A stretch of 64,000 bases of DNA from Serripes groenlandicus (lineage: Eukaryota > Mollusca > Bivalvia > Cardiida > Cardiidae). The position numbers and the translations under genes are program-made. Positions 1 through 17,460 of this stretch are shown one piece after another. The notes under the pieces were generated by a model that searched no databases, had not been told where the DNA came from, and was given only the letters and a program-made list of their open reading frames with translations. Location of the stretch: positions 11,976,043 to 12,040,042 of the forward strand of contig JASEVX010000017.1 of assembly GCA_031761405.1 (NCBI GenBank), written 5' to 3'. The number at the start of each line of letters is the position of its first letter. The first letter of the stretch is position 1.

Positions 1-57
1 TTTAGGTAGCAAGTTTTTGCTACTGACTTTTTGGGTAGGTAGCAAATTCCCATTTTA

Positions 58-75
58 AGTAGCAAATTTGCTACT
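58..75. repeat. 18-bp perfect palindrome
   Basis: AGTAGCAAATTTGCTACT is its own reverse complement and lies among further 'gtagcaa' words (positions 5-50). It is probably the end of a repeat that starts left of the window. Confidence 0.5.
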
Positions 76-243
76 GCTAATTTCGAACCCTGCCATGACG
101 CGCTTTTGTCACAGATGCTTGTCAGCTATTTGGAGATGTTGGCTCTGTAGAAGAGCCACAGCCTCATGATCAAATGGTCCAGGGTTGGAATCTCTTGTAT
201 GAGCAGCTTTAACCTATTCGATCTTTCCCCACATTCAACTTCA

Positions 244-360
244 TTAACCCTTTCCCACATACAGACAGTTTCTGACGCCTCTGCAGCAGATGAGCAATTT
301 CTCCTTTTGCAAAAAGGTTTTCAACCTTAGTATTCAATAATTATACTTTCATATTAATTA
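244..360 (+). mobile_element. TTAA-MITE family B, 3'-truncated
   Basis: Starts TTAACCCTTTCCCACATA with the ctctgcagcaga subterminal box. It loses its right half and runs into a degraded tRNA-SINE piece (about 380-495). Confidence 0.7.
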
Positions 361-569
361 AAGTTTTTTCATATTTTTGCCTAGATCATGTGTTCAGAGT
401 TGTCTGAACAACTACAGGTTCAGTACCTGAGATAATGGCATGAGTCATAATTTATAAGACCATTGCTTCACAATGAATGTAAAGTAAATAAGTTATAACT
501 AAAACATTGTTAGAAAAAGAAATATTGCACATGATGAGCAATTTCTCCCTCTCCCACATGTTTTAACCT

Positions 570-800
570 TTAACCCTTTCCCTCATACAACAATTCTGCA
601 GCAGATGACTTTGATCATATTTTGTCAAAAAATGGAAAATCTCTATAATTGAATCGATAACCTATGACTAAAAAGTGGAAAACATTGTGGCAAAAGGAGA
701 AATTGCTCGTTTTGAGCAATTTCTTCTTTTGACACTATGTTTTCAAAAAGCTGTCTGCTGCAGAGACGTCAGAAAGCGTCTATATGAGGGAAAGTGTTAA
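570..800 (-). mobile_element. TTAA-MITE family A, full length
   Basis: A 231-bp copy with TTAA at both ends, both subterminal CTGCAGCAGA boxes and the central hairpin gaaattgctc-gtttt-gagcaatttc. This is the reference structure for the family: TTAA, CCCTTTCCC terminal inverted repeat, CTGCAGCAGACG subterminal inverted repeat, then a central hairpin. No coding capacity is seen. TTAA targets and CCCTTT ends fit piggyBac-type transposition (inference); no transposase lies in the window. Confidence 0.9.
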
Positions 801-966
801 TGTCAAAACTATGCATTGAATGTTTCAGAAATTAACACTTGTTCATAGTAAGGTTCAAATGTTAGCACAATACGATTGGACTGGACCATAATGGGCCTTT
901 GTTTTTTATACATTTCACATTATACTTTTCAGGCATAAAATTTATTTTTAGTTTGGATCCAAGCTC

Positions 967-1203
967 AGTCAACATTCTTTCTGACGTTTGACAAAAGTCA
1001 CTGTGACAAGCGTCATTCGTCTTTCACCAATGGGCTAACAGTCTATGTGGAAAAAGCAGCCATTTGCTTGGAAGGTAATGTTGTGTGGATTAGTCATTAC
1101 TGGTGTGAGAAAGCTAGGAAACACACAAGTAGGTGAACTGGCTGCTGTGATATGACTGAAAAATTGCTGAAAACGGCGTTAAACCCCACTCAATCAATCA
1201 ATC
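967..1203 (+). mobile_element. tRNA-derived SINE, 3' body and tail
   Basis: The body reads 'ctggtgtgagaaagctagg', 'aggtgaactggc', 'tgatatgactgaaaaattgc', and the tail is 'aaaacggcgttaaacccc' followed by caatcaatcaatc. The tRNA head is lost. It sits 14 bp before the first DECR1 exon of the window. Confidence 0.75.
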
Positions 1204-1217
1204 CATTTCTTTTTTAG

Positions 1218-6794
<5,577 letters not shown>

Positions 6795-6828
6795 GACATT
6801 GCTCATTTCCTATTTATCATTTGATGAA

Positions 6829-7029
6829 ATTAATCCTTTCCCACATGCATACGTATTTTGATGCATATGCAGCAGATATCTTTTGAAAATATTGTGGCAA
6901 AAGGAGAAATAAGTCATGATTCAATAATTTTACTCGCATAATTATACATGTACAACTTTTGTTCATTTTCGCCCCCAAAGGGTTTTTTAAGTTGTCTGCT
7001 GCAGATTTGTTGCATGTTGTAAAGAGTTA
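6829..7029 (+). mobile_element. TTAA-MITE family B in DECR1 3' region
   Basis: Diverged copy, 'taatcctttcccacatg' to 'ttgcatgttgtaaagagttaa'. If the polyadenylation signal at 7581 is used, this copy and the next are in the 3' UTR. Confidence 0.75.
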
Positions 7030-7257
7030 AACCTTTTCCCTCATACGACAATTCTGCAGCAGACGACTTTAAACACATTTTGTCAAAAAATGGAAAATCT
7101 CTATAATTGAATGGATAACCTATGACTAAAAGTGGAAAACATTGTGGCAAAAGGAGAAATTGCTCATTTTGAGCAATTTCTTCTTTTGTCACTATGTTTT
7201 CAAATAGCTGTCTGCTGCAGAGGCGTCAGAAAGCGTCTATATGGGGGAAAGGGTTAA
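7027..7257 (-). mobile_element. TTAA-MITE family A, full length
   Basis: Shares TTAA with the preceding copy and ends tatatgggggaaagggttaa. The central hairpin gaaattgctc-atttt-gagcaatttc is intact. Confidence 0.88.
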
Positions 7258-7580
7258 GGCCAATTTTCATTTCCAAGAAACTCACAAGTAAACCATTGCA
7301 TATATACTTGATGGAAATTATACCGATATCATCTTACAGGCACATTATTTAAGACATCAATTCCTCATGACATTTTTTCTGTATTCTGTTAATGTTGCTG
7401 GAATATATTTTATTAATGGAATATATATTAGTATTGTAAATTAAAATGTTATAAAGCTTTATGTGATTAAAAAGTTAGAATTTAAATCCTCTTTTAAATA
7501 ATAGATTTCCCCCCTTATTTCACAACTTCACACTATTTTCTCAAATGAATTATTATGGAAGCAAATGCAAATTGCTGAAC

Positions 7581-7586
7581 AATAAA
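7581..7586 (+). promoter_or_regulatory. Candidate polyadenylation signal for DECR1
   Basis: AATAAA about 0.79 kb after the stop codon, followed by 'ggtgtattcttgcatgttttt'. No nearer canonical AATAAA was noticed. Stretch 7258-7740 otherwise holds AT-rich sequence. Confidence 0.4.
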
Positions 7587-7743
7587 GGTGTATTCTTGCA
7601 TGTTTTTGAAACCTTTTCTGCTACAGCCATAGTATTTCACAGGTGTATGGAGTAAAGTTTAACCCTGATCCTGCTGCATTCCTGCAATCGGAATCTTTAC
7701 CTTTAATTGTTTGTACCCGTCCGGGTCAAACCAAAGACTTTAA

Positions 7744-7905
7744 CTAGAATGGAGTGCTCCGCAGAGCACGTGTGTCACCTGCACCTGCTCATTGAAAAAT
7801 GACGAAAAAGGGTGACGCACAGACAGACAGATGGATGGACAGACAGACGCCAGACAAAAAAAAGTAATCCCTCAGTGCCTACCATGCTACACAGGGTGAC
7901 ACAAA
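7744..7905 (+). mobile_element. Pearl/Helentron-like element (small, type O)
   Basis: 5' end aactagaatggagtgctcc with 'gtgtcacctg', a gacagacaga microsatellite, and 3' end 'cagggtgacac'. The 5' and 3' words are complementary subterminal inverted repeats. Same family at 41806-41963. Confidence 0.7.
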
Positions 7906-8054
7906 AACGATAATGATGACTGCCCTTCATGGCGCTAGGGTTGTGGGGTTAGTATTATTACTGACTCGCTGTTTTCAGGATAAATGAACCAGTAGTACTT
8001 GTATCTAACCAAGGAAGCGACTTGATATAACAGAACAATTATTGAAAGCTCCTT

Positions 8055-8279
8055 AATCCCCCCCTTTCCCACATTCAACAAATCTGCAGCAGACAACTTT
8101 GAAATCATTGTGAGAAAAATATTGAAACTCTATATATAATATAAAGGTTAAGGTTTAGAATAGAGTTGAAAAACATTGTGGCAAAAGGAAAAATTGCTCA
8201 TTATGAACAATTTCTTCTTTTACCACAATGTTTTCAAAAGCCATTTGCTGTAGAGGCGTCTATATGCGGCAACGGTTTA
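8055..8279 (-). mobile_element. TTAA-MITE family B
   Basis: 'cctttcccacattcaacaaatctgcagcagac' to 'tctatatgcggcaacggtttaa', with a diverged central hairpin. Confidence 0.75.
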
Positions 8280-8608
8280 AGCACCATACAAACAAATTAC
8301 ATTTCAGATTCGTCTGCTTTGAAAAAAAGAAATAGTAAAATGTTTTGAAAACAAGGAGATACAAAAGTGAATGCTTCAGCATTGTAACTTTACCAACATA
8401 ATGATGCCCAAATCTGTAATGCTTTATTGAGAGCTGTGAAGCGGTGATGAGCAACTTCTTTACTATTCCCCTTCTGAGAAGCTTAATTCTGTTCTAACCA
8501 GCCTGTGGTTTTTCTATCGAAGTAGTGGAACACATTGTGGAAGACGGTACAGAACTCTTTCACTCGTAGGTTGTTGAGATACTTTAAAAAATGATAGGAT
8601 AAAAAAAA

Positions 8609-8810
8609 CTAGAACTGTGAGTGAGCTCACAAAAGGATACCCCCACGGACGGACGGACAGATATATTACTGACCGGGATAATTTTACTTCATGCACATCC
8701 TCAAGTTGTGTACTGCAACTGTGTAAAGTTTCTTCAGAATCGGCGCAGCCGTTAAGGAGGAGTTGCACTTACATGACATATGGACAGACAGACAGATATA
8801 TATTTAAGTG
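8609..8810 (+). mobile_element. Pearl/Helentron-like fragment
   Basis: Starts aactagaactgtgagtgagc, contains ggacggacggacagata and ends 'gacagacagacagatata'. No tandem core. Confidence 0.5.
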
Positions 8811-9008
8811 GTAGCATATCCATAGCACATCTTATTTGAAAGTTTTCGCTGGAATAAATTGATCATGGGTCATCAATACTTACAAGATCATCAGTATGAC
8901 ACTGAACTCTTCTCCCACATACAACAACTTTGCAGCAGAGGACTTCAAAAAAATCTGGGCAAAAATCTGGAAGACTTCTAGAAATGAGGTGTAGTTAGTG
9001 AAAGAAGT

Positions 9009-9104
9009 TTAACCCTTTCCCTCATATAGACGCCTTCTGACGCCTCTGCAGCAGACAGCTTTTTGAAAACATAGTGACAAAAGAAGAAATTGCTCAAAAC
9101 GAGC
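9009..9104 (+). mobile_element. TTAA-MITE family A, cut by another element
   Basis: Left half only, TTAACCCTTTCCCTCATATAGAC to 'ctcaaaacgagc', then abruptly 'actgacaggcag'. A family B scrap lies at 8908-8980. Confidence 0.8.
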
Positions 9105-9377
9105 ACTGACAGGCAGATTCGGAGGAGAAGATTTTTAAAGTTTGGACCTTTTGCCCCCTTTCTGATGCCGCAGCAACCAAAGTTCTCAATGGAATTTAAA
9201 TCTTTGAACAACTTTGAAAGAGGCCAACCAGAGGAACAGTCCTTTGATGTTTCACGGAAATTGTCCTTGGAGTTTGGGAGGAGATGATGTTTAAAGCTAA
9301 AAGTTAACGCCGGACGGACAACGGACAAAAAGTGATCAGAATAGCTCACCTTGAGCCTTCAGCTCAGGTGATCTGAA
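9105..9377 (+). mobile_element. Pearl/Helentron-like 3' part
   Basis: Core 'ggaggagaagatttttaaag' (also in the element at 20223), then 'cggacggacaacggac', then 'gctcaccttgagccttcagctcaggtgatc', a 3' hairpin region. Confidence 0.6.
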
Positions 9378-9595
9378 AAGGCTTTAGGAACTCGCAAATC
9401 GGCTCTCAAGAAGGATATTGCCAACACTTTGGCAGATTCCTATGAACAAAAGTCGTCCTCTTCAAACTATTTTCCAAAGTTTTCTAAAATTTCAACAACG
9501 AAAGGAGAAACGAAAACTAAACTTTATATAATTATAGTAATGCATTTAATTCTTGAGTTTCTTTCAAAGATATGGATACTGATGTGGAGTGTTTT

Positions 9596-10531
9596 TTATG
9601 CCCCCGGAATCACCGATTCGGTGGGCATCTAGTTTTTGGCCTGTCTGCACGTCTGTCTGTCTGCACGAAAAAAACTTTAACCTTGACCACTACTTTTGAA
9701 CCATAACAGGTACAGCTACCATATTTCACATGTGTATTCCTTGTGACATGACCTTTCTGTCAGTACCAAAATTTTTGACCTTGCGACCTTGACCTTTGAC
9801 CTACATGTTGCCATTCTCGAAAAAAAAAATTAACCTTGGCCATTACTTTTGAACCATAACAGGTACGGCTACCATATTTCACATGTGTATTCCTTGTGAC
9901 GTGACCTTTCTGTCAGTACCAAAATGTTTGACCTTGCGACCTTGACCTTTGACCTAGATGTTGCCATTCTCGAAAAAAACTTGAACCATAACAGGTACGG
10001 CTACCATATTTCACATGTGTATTCCTTGTGACATGACCTTTCTGTCAGTACCAAAATGTTTGACCTTGCGACCTTGACCTTTGACCTAGATGTTGTCATT
10101 CTCGAAAAAAACTTTAACCTTGGCCATTACTTTTGAACCATAACAGGTACAGCTACCATATTTCACATGTGTATTCCTTGTCACATGACCTTTCTGTCAG
10201 TACCAAAATTGTTCACCTTGCGACCTTGACCTTTGACCTAGATGTTGCCATTCTCGAAAAAAACTTTAACCTTGACCACTACTTTTCAACCATAACAGGT
10301 ACGGCTACCATATTTCACATGTGTATACCTTGTGACATGACCTTCTGTCAGTACCAAAATTTAACCTTGACCACTACTTTTGAACCATAACAGGTACGGC
10401 TACCATATTTCACATGTGTATTCCTTGTGACATGACCTTTCTGTCAGTACCAACATTTTTGACCTAGCGACCTTGACCTTTGACCTAGATGTTGCCATTC
10501 AGGGCATCAGTGTTTCACAAACACATCTTGT
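9596..10531 (+). mobile_element. Tandem-core element, ~135-bp units (type B)
   Basis: 5' end 'atgcccccggaatcaccgattcggtgggcatc' (self-complementary), then gtctgtctgtctg and about six units of 'gaaccataacaggtacggct..catgtgtattccttgtgacatgacctttctgtcagtacc'. 3' end is 'gggcatcagtgtttcacaaacac', a terminal hairpin. Each unit carries tgacctttgacct, a DR1-like pair of AGGTCA half-sites. Confidence 0.75.
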
Positions 10532-11214
10532 TTTTGTAAGGAATAAAGAGTAGTTAGGTTTTTCTTTATTGGATGATTTTGTACATTAATCAATTTTAAA
10601 CCATTTACTGCAGACACATTTTTCTGCAGTAGTATATATGGAAACATGATGTTGTCCAAAGCATTCAAAACAATGGATGTTTAGGTATTGGACAAATTGT
10701 ACAGGGCTAAATTTGTCCAACGCCTTCTCATCCAAGGCACAAAGGTTGTGATGAAACGTGTAGAATTATGGAAAACATAATGTTGTCCAAAGCCTTTAAA
10801 ATAATGGACTGGTAAGCCGCAGAGCGAACGATATAGCAGATGACTATATTCCAAACGTAACATTCACCTTGACCGGTTGAAATTTTGAATACCCATCCAG
10901 ATACGCTAGAGATGTTTCTTCCAGAACAACCTTTTACAGACAAATATTATGAATTTTACTAAGATCATTGATCAACTCTGAATGAATATATATATTGAAA
11001 ATAACTTATTATGCTATATAATTCTCCTTTTTAGTTTAAGCAGTGTGACAGACCATATCAGCGCTGTTCCATTATAAGCAAACAGATGAAATGTCCAGCC
11101 TGCTTCATACCGGTCCCAGGCGATAACCAGTTTACCGTGAAGGTTCTTAGCCTGGGCTAAAAGTAAGCAACGATGGACTAGGTGGTCTTAAGACACCCTA
11201 CTGGCATCCGTATA
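10532..11214. other. Intergenic, no gene recognised
   Basis: AT-rich. Contains two related stretches with 'aatgttgtccaaagc..t..aaaa.aatgga' (about 10650 and 10780). Short ORFs here lack family resemblance. Confidence 0.6.
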
Positions 11215-11442
11215 TTAACCCTTTCCCTCATATAGACACTTTCTGACGCCTCTGCAGCAGACAAATTTTTGAAAACATAGTGACAAAAGAAGAAATTGCA
11301 CAAAATGTACAATTTCTCCTTTTGCCACAATGTTTTCCACTTTTAGTCATAGGTTATCCATTCAACTATGGAGATTTTCTGTTTTGACAAAATAAGTTCA
11401 AAGTAGTCTGCTGCAGAATTGTCGTATGTGGGAAAGGGTTAA
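11215..11442 (+). mobile_element. TTAA-MITE family A, full length, GCAC hairpin variant
   Basis: TTAA both ends. Central hairpin reads gaaattgcac-aaaat-gtacaatttc, a partly compensated variant of the common gctc/gagc form. Confidence 0.9.
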
Positions 11443-11643
11443 GACCAGTCTACATGACATGACTTGAAGGAATCTGGTATAAAGGGAACAATTCTACCAA
11501 CTTATTTGAAAATTTGATACATATTTTCAGAGGAGAATATTGCCAAAATGTTGTTCTGGAGAACTTACAAGCATCAGCTGGTTAAACGGTTCAAGGCACA
11601 TATGTGTCAGTCAAAGCAATCTGTCAAAATGTGTGTCAAGATA

Positions 11644-11799
11644 TTAACGCATCTGCAGCAGACGACTTTTGAAAACATTGAGGCAAACAGATAAATTGCT
11701 TGTAACTCTTTTTTAATAATTTTAATCATTTATGGAGATTGTTGCCAAGACCGTAGGTTCTCTACTGCTGTCTTTTTGCTGTATGTGGAAAAGGGTTAA
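11644..11799 (+). mobile_element. TTAA-MITE family B, deleted
   Basis: 'ttaacgcatctgcagcagacgac' to 'gctgtatgtggaaaagggttaa'. The left tip and much of the centre are missing. Confidence 0.65.
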
Positions 11800-11943
11800 T
11801 CCAATTCATACCTTTGTGTCAAAATATGTATCATTTATATTCAATGCATTCACTCATTTCCAATATGTTTTCGGCTGTAAATCGGCATGGTCGCGGATGT
11901 ATTTGACATAATTGGATATTTTCGTAATGATCAATTTTCTCAT

Positions 11944-12173
11944 TTAACCCTTTCCCTCATACAACAATTCTGCAGCAGACGACTTTGAACATATTTTGTC
12001 AAAAAATAGAAAATTTCTATAATTGAATGGATAACCTATGACTAAAAGTGGAAAACATTGTGGCAAAAGGAGAAATTGCATGTTTTGTGCAATTTCTTCT
12101 TTTGTCACTATGTTTTCAAAAAGCCTTCTGCTGCAGAGGCGTCAGAAAGCGTCTATATGAGGGAAAGGGTTAA
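11944..12173 (-). mobile_element. TTAA-MITE family A, full length
   Basis: Both TTAA present, 230 bp. Hairpin is gaaattgcat-gtttt-gtgcaatttc. Confidence 0.9.
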
Positions 12174-12278
12174 CTCATATACTTTCAACTTGATTCAATA
12201 ATAACAATTTCAGTCCTCATGTTTTCAAAGTCAGCTGCTATAGATTTGTTGCATGTGCTAGTTAATTATCAAGGCATT

Positions 12279-12492
12279 TTCCCAGATGCGGCGCATTTTG
12301 ACGCAATAGCAGCAGACGACTTTTGAAAACATTGTACCCAAAAGTGAAATTGCTCATAATGGCCTTTGGCCACATTTTTGTTTAAACTCCATTTAATGTT
12401 TTAACTCTCATTTATGGAGATATTTCACAGTTTTGCCAATATATGTTTTCAAAGTTGTCTGCTGCAGAATTGTCGTATGTGGGAAAGGGTTA
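12279..12492 (+). mobile_element. TTAA-MITE family B
   Basis: 'tcccagatgcggcgcattttgacgc' to 'gtcgtatgtgggaaagggtta'. The TTAA on the left is lost. Confidence 0.7.
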
Positions 12493-12937
12493 CAACAGTC
12501 ACCTAGTTCACCATATCTCATAACCAATTACTCATTTCATGCAGAAAAATCATGGATGTCAAAATGGTAAAATACACTTTGGCACATAGGTCAAAAAATC
12601 AGATGGATTGCAACAGAGTACTTGCTGTTTTTTGACGACCGTTTCTATGAAAATGAAACTTGAAAAGACTTTTTATTAGTTTCAACAATTTTATTCCATG
12701 TCATTCAATTCAAAAGCATTGAACACACACATATATCATTTCTCAATGTACACAGTACATAGTATTAACATTACTTCAGAAAACCTTGTGCTCCCATGCA
12801 TATATATAACACAAAATTCTTATTAAATATATACAAGTTAACTGTGATCCTCCGTGAAAAAAAAATTGTGTAAAAGAAGAGGGTGAAGGTGGTACTGAAG
12901 TTATTGGTATAAAGTTGTTCCTTTCCCTGATAATGTT

Positions 12938-13329
12938 TAATCCTTTCTCTCATATAGACGCTTTTTGACGCCTCTGCTGCAGACGGATTTTTCTTTTTTC
13001 GAAAACATAGAGACAAAATAAGACATTGCTCAAAACGAACAATTTCTTCTTTTGCCACAATGTTTTCCACTTTGAGTCATAGGTTAACCATTCAATTATA
13101 GAGATTTTCTATTTTTGACAAACATAGACGCTTTCTGACGCCTCTGCAGCAGACAGCTTTTTGAAAACATACTGACAAAAGAAGAAATTTCTCAAAACGA
13201 GCAATTTCTACTTTTGCCACAATGTTTTCCACTTTGAGTCATAGGTTAAACATTCAAATATAGAGATTTTCTATTTTATGACAAACCAAAGTCATCTGCT
13301 GCAGAATTGTTGTATGTGGGAAAGGGTTA
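12938..13329 (+). mobile_element. Compound MITE A: two copies joined
   Basis: The first copy runs to 'tttttgacaaa' (about 13122) and continues directly into 'catagacgctttctgacgcc' of a second copy without terminal repeats between them. The second ends tatgtgggaaagggtta. Confidence 0.75.
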
Positions 13330-13372
13330 TAGAGCAAACTAATTTGAGCTCTTGTATACATGTGGATGGAAG

Positions 13373-13490
13373 AGCATGAAGGTGGTACAGCATGAAGGTG
13401 GTACTGCATGAAGGTGGTACAGAATGAAGGTGGTACTGCATGAAGGTGGTACAGCATGAAGGTGGTACTGCATGAAGGTGGTACTGCATG
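13373..13490. repeat. 16-bp minisatellite
   Basis: Seven units of 'gcatgaaggtggtact' or its ..tacag variant. The 65-67 residue ORFs on the minus strand here are translations of this repeat. Confidence 0.92.
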
Positions 13491-13499
13491 AGGTTATTG

Positions 13500-14080
13500 G
13501 TATAAAGTTATGCGTTCCTTTCCCTGATACAGATCAGTCTAATGCAGAAGACTTGTAAACATTGCGGGAAAAGGAGAAATTACTAAAATTCTCTCATTTC
13601 TATGTTGTTGTTTGTAGAATTAAACTTCGACATAAAGATGTTACCAGTACAGTTTTATTAGCAAGTTTAATACAGCACAGCTTTGACCCTAGCTCATCAG
13701 GGAACATGTTATTTAGATTGCATAATGTTTTGCATGGCTCAAAACTTAACACATTTTAGCCTTTCATAGCAAGAGTGTTAATTACAATGTTACTGGGTCT
13801 ATTAAGACATACTCCCAATTTTTCAAGGTGGTTTATATATATCAATATCATGTAAAAAATAATGTTATTTTAAAATTCAATAGAAAAAAGGTGGGAAGAA
13901 ATTGATACAATAATTTTTGGCAAATTGATTAAGCTAAATGTTAAGCTACATAAAAGATTGACAGTTAAAAGCAAATTAATGTGTAGCTACAAATTGAAAA
14001 GAAAGACTTACAACTAGTCTGCGTGAATAATTCAAACCTTAGTACGGCAAAACTTCAATCAGAATGTCAGCATATTACTT
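13500..14080. other. Intergenic, nothing recognised
   Basis: AT-rich sequence after a MITE scrap at 13515-13585. No splice-bounded coding similarity seen. Confidence 0.5.
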
Positions 14081-14310
14081 TTAACCCTTTCCCACATACA
14101 ACAAATCTGCAGCAGACATCTTTGAACACATCTCATCAAGAACAAGAAAAATCTATAAAAAAATCAAAGTATAATTACTGAAAAAAGTTGAAAACATTGT
14201 GGCAAAAGGTAAAATTGCTCTTTTTGAGCAATTTCTCCTTTTGTCACAATGTTTTCAAAAGACGTCTGCTGCAGAGGCGTCAAAATGTGTCTGTATGTGG
14301 GAAAGGGTTG
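14081..14310 (-). mobile_element. TTAA-MITE family B, full length
   Basis: TTAACCCTTTCCCACATACAAC to 'ctgtatgtgggaaagggttg', with hairpin aaattgctctttttgagcaattt. Confidence 0.85.
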
Positions 14311-14552
14311 AAATACATTAAGGAAAATAGGTAAAAACCACTCAAGGGGAGTAATCACTTCTTCATTCACAATGTCTTTATTTCTTTAACTAAATAATAT
14401 TGTCAATGCAGATGACTAAAATATCATGATGTAAACATTAAAAATTGAATGACAAACATAACTCTTTTCTTCGCAATTGCCAATACAGGTACATTTAGAT
14501 TGCTCGTTATTTTACTGAAAGTTGCAAGTCACAGTATCGTGTTGTATATAAA

Positions 14553-14775
14553 TATGAGCCATTCCACAAGAAAACCACCATTGTGGACTCCGCGTAAAGT
14601 GTCAAACCTGGAACCTGCTAACCAGGACAGACACTGTTTAGCTCCTGTGGATTTTCTGTTTCAGGAATCATTACTCTATCCCTCTAAGACGGAATGTGTC
14701 GGCCCGGATTAGCCTGCGTAGACTGGGCAGGCTGATCTGGATCGATACATTACGCAGAGTCCATAATGCTGGCTT
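14553..14775. mobile_element. Foldback MITE (ATGAGCC ends)
   Basis: Left arm atgagccattccacaagaaaaccacc; right side 'gtccataatgctggc' is the degraded inverted arm. Same family as 19401-19653, with the shared middle 'atcattactct' and 'aagacggaatgt'. Confidence 0.7.
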
Positions 14776-14899
14776 ATATATATATGCTGCACTATTGGAA
14801 AAACCGACCACAGCATTTGTGATCAGAGAAGATCAAGATCAATCTATGCATTTGTGTAATATGATTTGGCCAATCAGAACCACCTGTAAGAAATATCTG

Positions 14900-15129
14900 T
14901 TAATTCTTTCCCTCATATAGACGCTTTTTGACGCCTCTGCAGCAGAAGTCTTTTTAAAAACATAATGACAAAAGAAGAAATTGCTCAAAATGAGCAATTT
15001 CTTCTTTTGCCACAATGTTTTCCACTTTTAGTCATAGGTTATCCATTAAAATATAGAGATTTTCTATGTTTTGACAAAATATGTTCAAATTCGTCTGCTG
15101 CAGAATTATCGTATGAGGGAAAGTGTTAA
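14900..15129 (+). mobile_element. TTAA-MITE family A, full length
   Basis: TTAATTCTTTCCCTCATATAGAC to tatgagggaaagtgttaa. Confidence 0.88.
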
Positions 15130-15191
15130 AAATATAGATTAGGGTCAGTGAGCATGGATGTGCAGCAAGATCTGTATCAGTTGTCAAATAT

Positions 15192-15355
15192 ACCTTAATG
15201 CTTTCCCTCATATAGACCATATAGACGCTTTCTGACGTCTCTGCAGCAGACGGCTGTTTGAAAACATAGTGACAAACAAAGAAATTGCTCAAAACGAGCA
15301 ATATCTCCTTTTGCCAATGTTTTCTACTTTAAGTCATAGGTTATCCATTCAATTA
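15192..15355 (+). mobile_element. TTAA-MITE family A, 3'-truncated
   Basis: Contains a 10-bp duplication (atatagaccatatagacgc) near the left end and breaks off after 'ttatccattcaatt'. A degraded B piece follows to about 15480; 15480-15780 shows nothing recognised. Confidence 0.75.
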
Positions 15356-15781
15356 TTTTCTAACAAACTACAAGTTGAGGCAGACGACTTCAAAACATAT
15401 AGAAAACAACATGGCAGGTCTCTATAACTGAAAATTTAATTGTTGAATAGATTTGAAAACCTTTGCAGTAAAGAAAAGTCAACTTATGTTTTCTGTTAAT
15501 TTCTATCCGAGACTACATTTCCCTGAAAGTTTTACGAATCCCTTCACATAACTTTTGTTTTAAAGCAACTGGCTACTTACTATCGGAGACATTATTGCCC
15601 ATGATTGTTTAGAGTGATCTGTGATAATCTGTGTCATATTAAATGCACATACATGGGACTATTTCACCGGTATATATGATCAATACTCATAACAACTTGC
15701 TTATTTCCAGCCTAGGCAACATTTGCGCAGATTTACATAATGAACACAAATACAGACTAAAGGTGATAGAAAGAGTAAGTA

Positions 15782-16177
15782 AATAGAAATATCACTGAAG
15801 ATGATAAATACCCCCAAAACAGCACCTTGACTCAAAATATGGCTTCCGACCGACCTACAAAAGGGCCATAACTCTGTAAAATAACATGCAATTGTAAAAC
15901 CTTTATGATATGCACATCTCCTCTTGGTATAGAAGCTTCATGTAAAATTTTATTGAATTCCACCCTGTGGTTTGTAAGAAATAGGCCGTACAAAATATGG
16001 CTTCTGACCGACCAACAACTTAATAAGTAAAAGGGCCATAACTCTGTAAAATAACATGAAATTGTAAGACCTTTAGGGTAAATATGGCTTCCGACTGACT
16101 GACCGACAGACAGACAGACAGCCCGACACAGTGACTCCTATATACCCCCCCAATACTTTGTTCTTTGGGGGTATAAT
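15782..16177 (+). mobile_element. Pearl/Helentron-like element (type E)
   Basis: 5' 'tagaaatatcactgaag..ataccccc', core 'agggccataactctgtaaaataacatg' twice, gacagacagacag, and 3' 'tatataccccccc..tttgggggtataata' hairpin. Related copies at 28700-28989 and 30128-31695. Confidence 0.78.
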
Positions 16178-16179
16178 AA

Positions 16180-17095
16180 TACATTTCATTATATACAATA
16201 AACAAGAAAAAACATTAAAATCCGTTGTAAAAATTCAATTCAAACTTCTGATTGTATAATAGTTTTTTTTTTTTACAAATGTAAGCTCTAAGTTTATATA
16301 CATAAAATAACAAAATGCCAATTTAAATAGTTAACATGTAAAAGCAAAAAAGAGCATCGCAAACAATACAAAAACCCTTGCAGAGTTTTTTCATACAGGA
16401 TACGAAACTATAAAACTCTGAAAACTCGTAGAAACGTTCTCAGTGCTCAGAAATGAACTCCCTGCTCCAAATAAGGCTTCTGATTGGTCAATTTAGAGAA
16501 CGAATTGAGACCATCAGAGCACAGATTAAACTTTTATAATTTTGAAGCCTGATGTATTTTTGTCACTGTGACGGTGAAACAGGAACCCATCTCAGCTCAC
16601 TTTACAATAAACCAGTGTATGAGGTATGGAGGAATTAGGTCTCCAAATGAATTCATACAGACACATCAAAGTCAATGACATTGACCTTTGAACTTTGACA
16701 TAGCTCTTGGTAAAAAGAAACTTGACATTGAACCTAATTCTGACGCTAATGAAAGGACTGGAGCAATGAAGTCGTCTTATACAAATGTATTATAATCACT
16801 ATGACCTTGACCTTTGACCTAGGTCAGTGAAATGTGAACTCATACACGAGGCGATGCTGGTGAAAATATGTATCCAGTCTCATAACAATTTTCATACGAA
16901 ATAAATGAAAATGACTATTTTTCCTAAAATAATTTTAAAGCATACAAAACTTGACGTATATCATATAAAGGTTACGATTCTATAGCAAGCTGTTATCAAC
17001 TGTCTAAATTATATTTGTTATATTCATTATCACACATTCAACTGTTTCTATATAATTTATTTCTCAATATATTGTCATAATTATATTTTCTTCCA
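16180..17095. other. AT-rich intergenic with diverged repeat core
   Basis: 16675-16830 contains 'gacattgacctttgaac' and 'gaccttgacctttgacctagg', resembling tandem-core elements but without recognisable ends. The rest shows no gene. Confidence 0.45.
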
Positions 17096-17097
17096 AC

Positions 17098-17440
17098 AGT
17101 AAAACAATGTGACCAAAGAAGAAATTTCTAAAAAAAAACAATTTATCCTTCTGCCACAATGTTTTTTAACTTTTTTCAGTAACTATACCTTTATTCATAG
17201 AGATTTTCTAAGTTTTTGCCAAGATGTTTTCATTTTTTCAGTTATATCAAGGCGTTCCCTGGTTAAGTAACCAGTACATGTAATACTGGTCCATTTATCT
17301 TGACACCAGCCAGTCAGTCGTAATACTAACCTCGCAAGGGTATTTGGTATGACCTGGCAATGAATCAAACTCCTGCACCCGAGGCGGACGCTCAAACAAA
17401 ACACCACCGAGACCTTTTTTTCCAAGCAGACTAGTCTATG
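17098..17440 (-). mobile_element. MITE B scrap and old tRNA-SINE
   Basis: 17098-17240 is a MITE B centre. 17238-17440 is a minus SINE with 'tggttaagtaaccagtac', 'gaatcaaactcctgcacccgagg' (degraded B box) and 'cgctcaaacaaaacacca'. Confidence 0.6.
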
Positions 17441-17460
17441 AAATATCATCAGGAGAACTG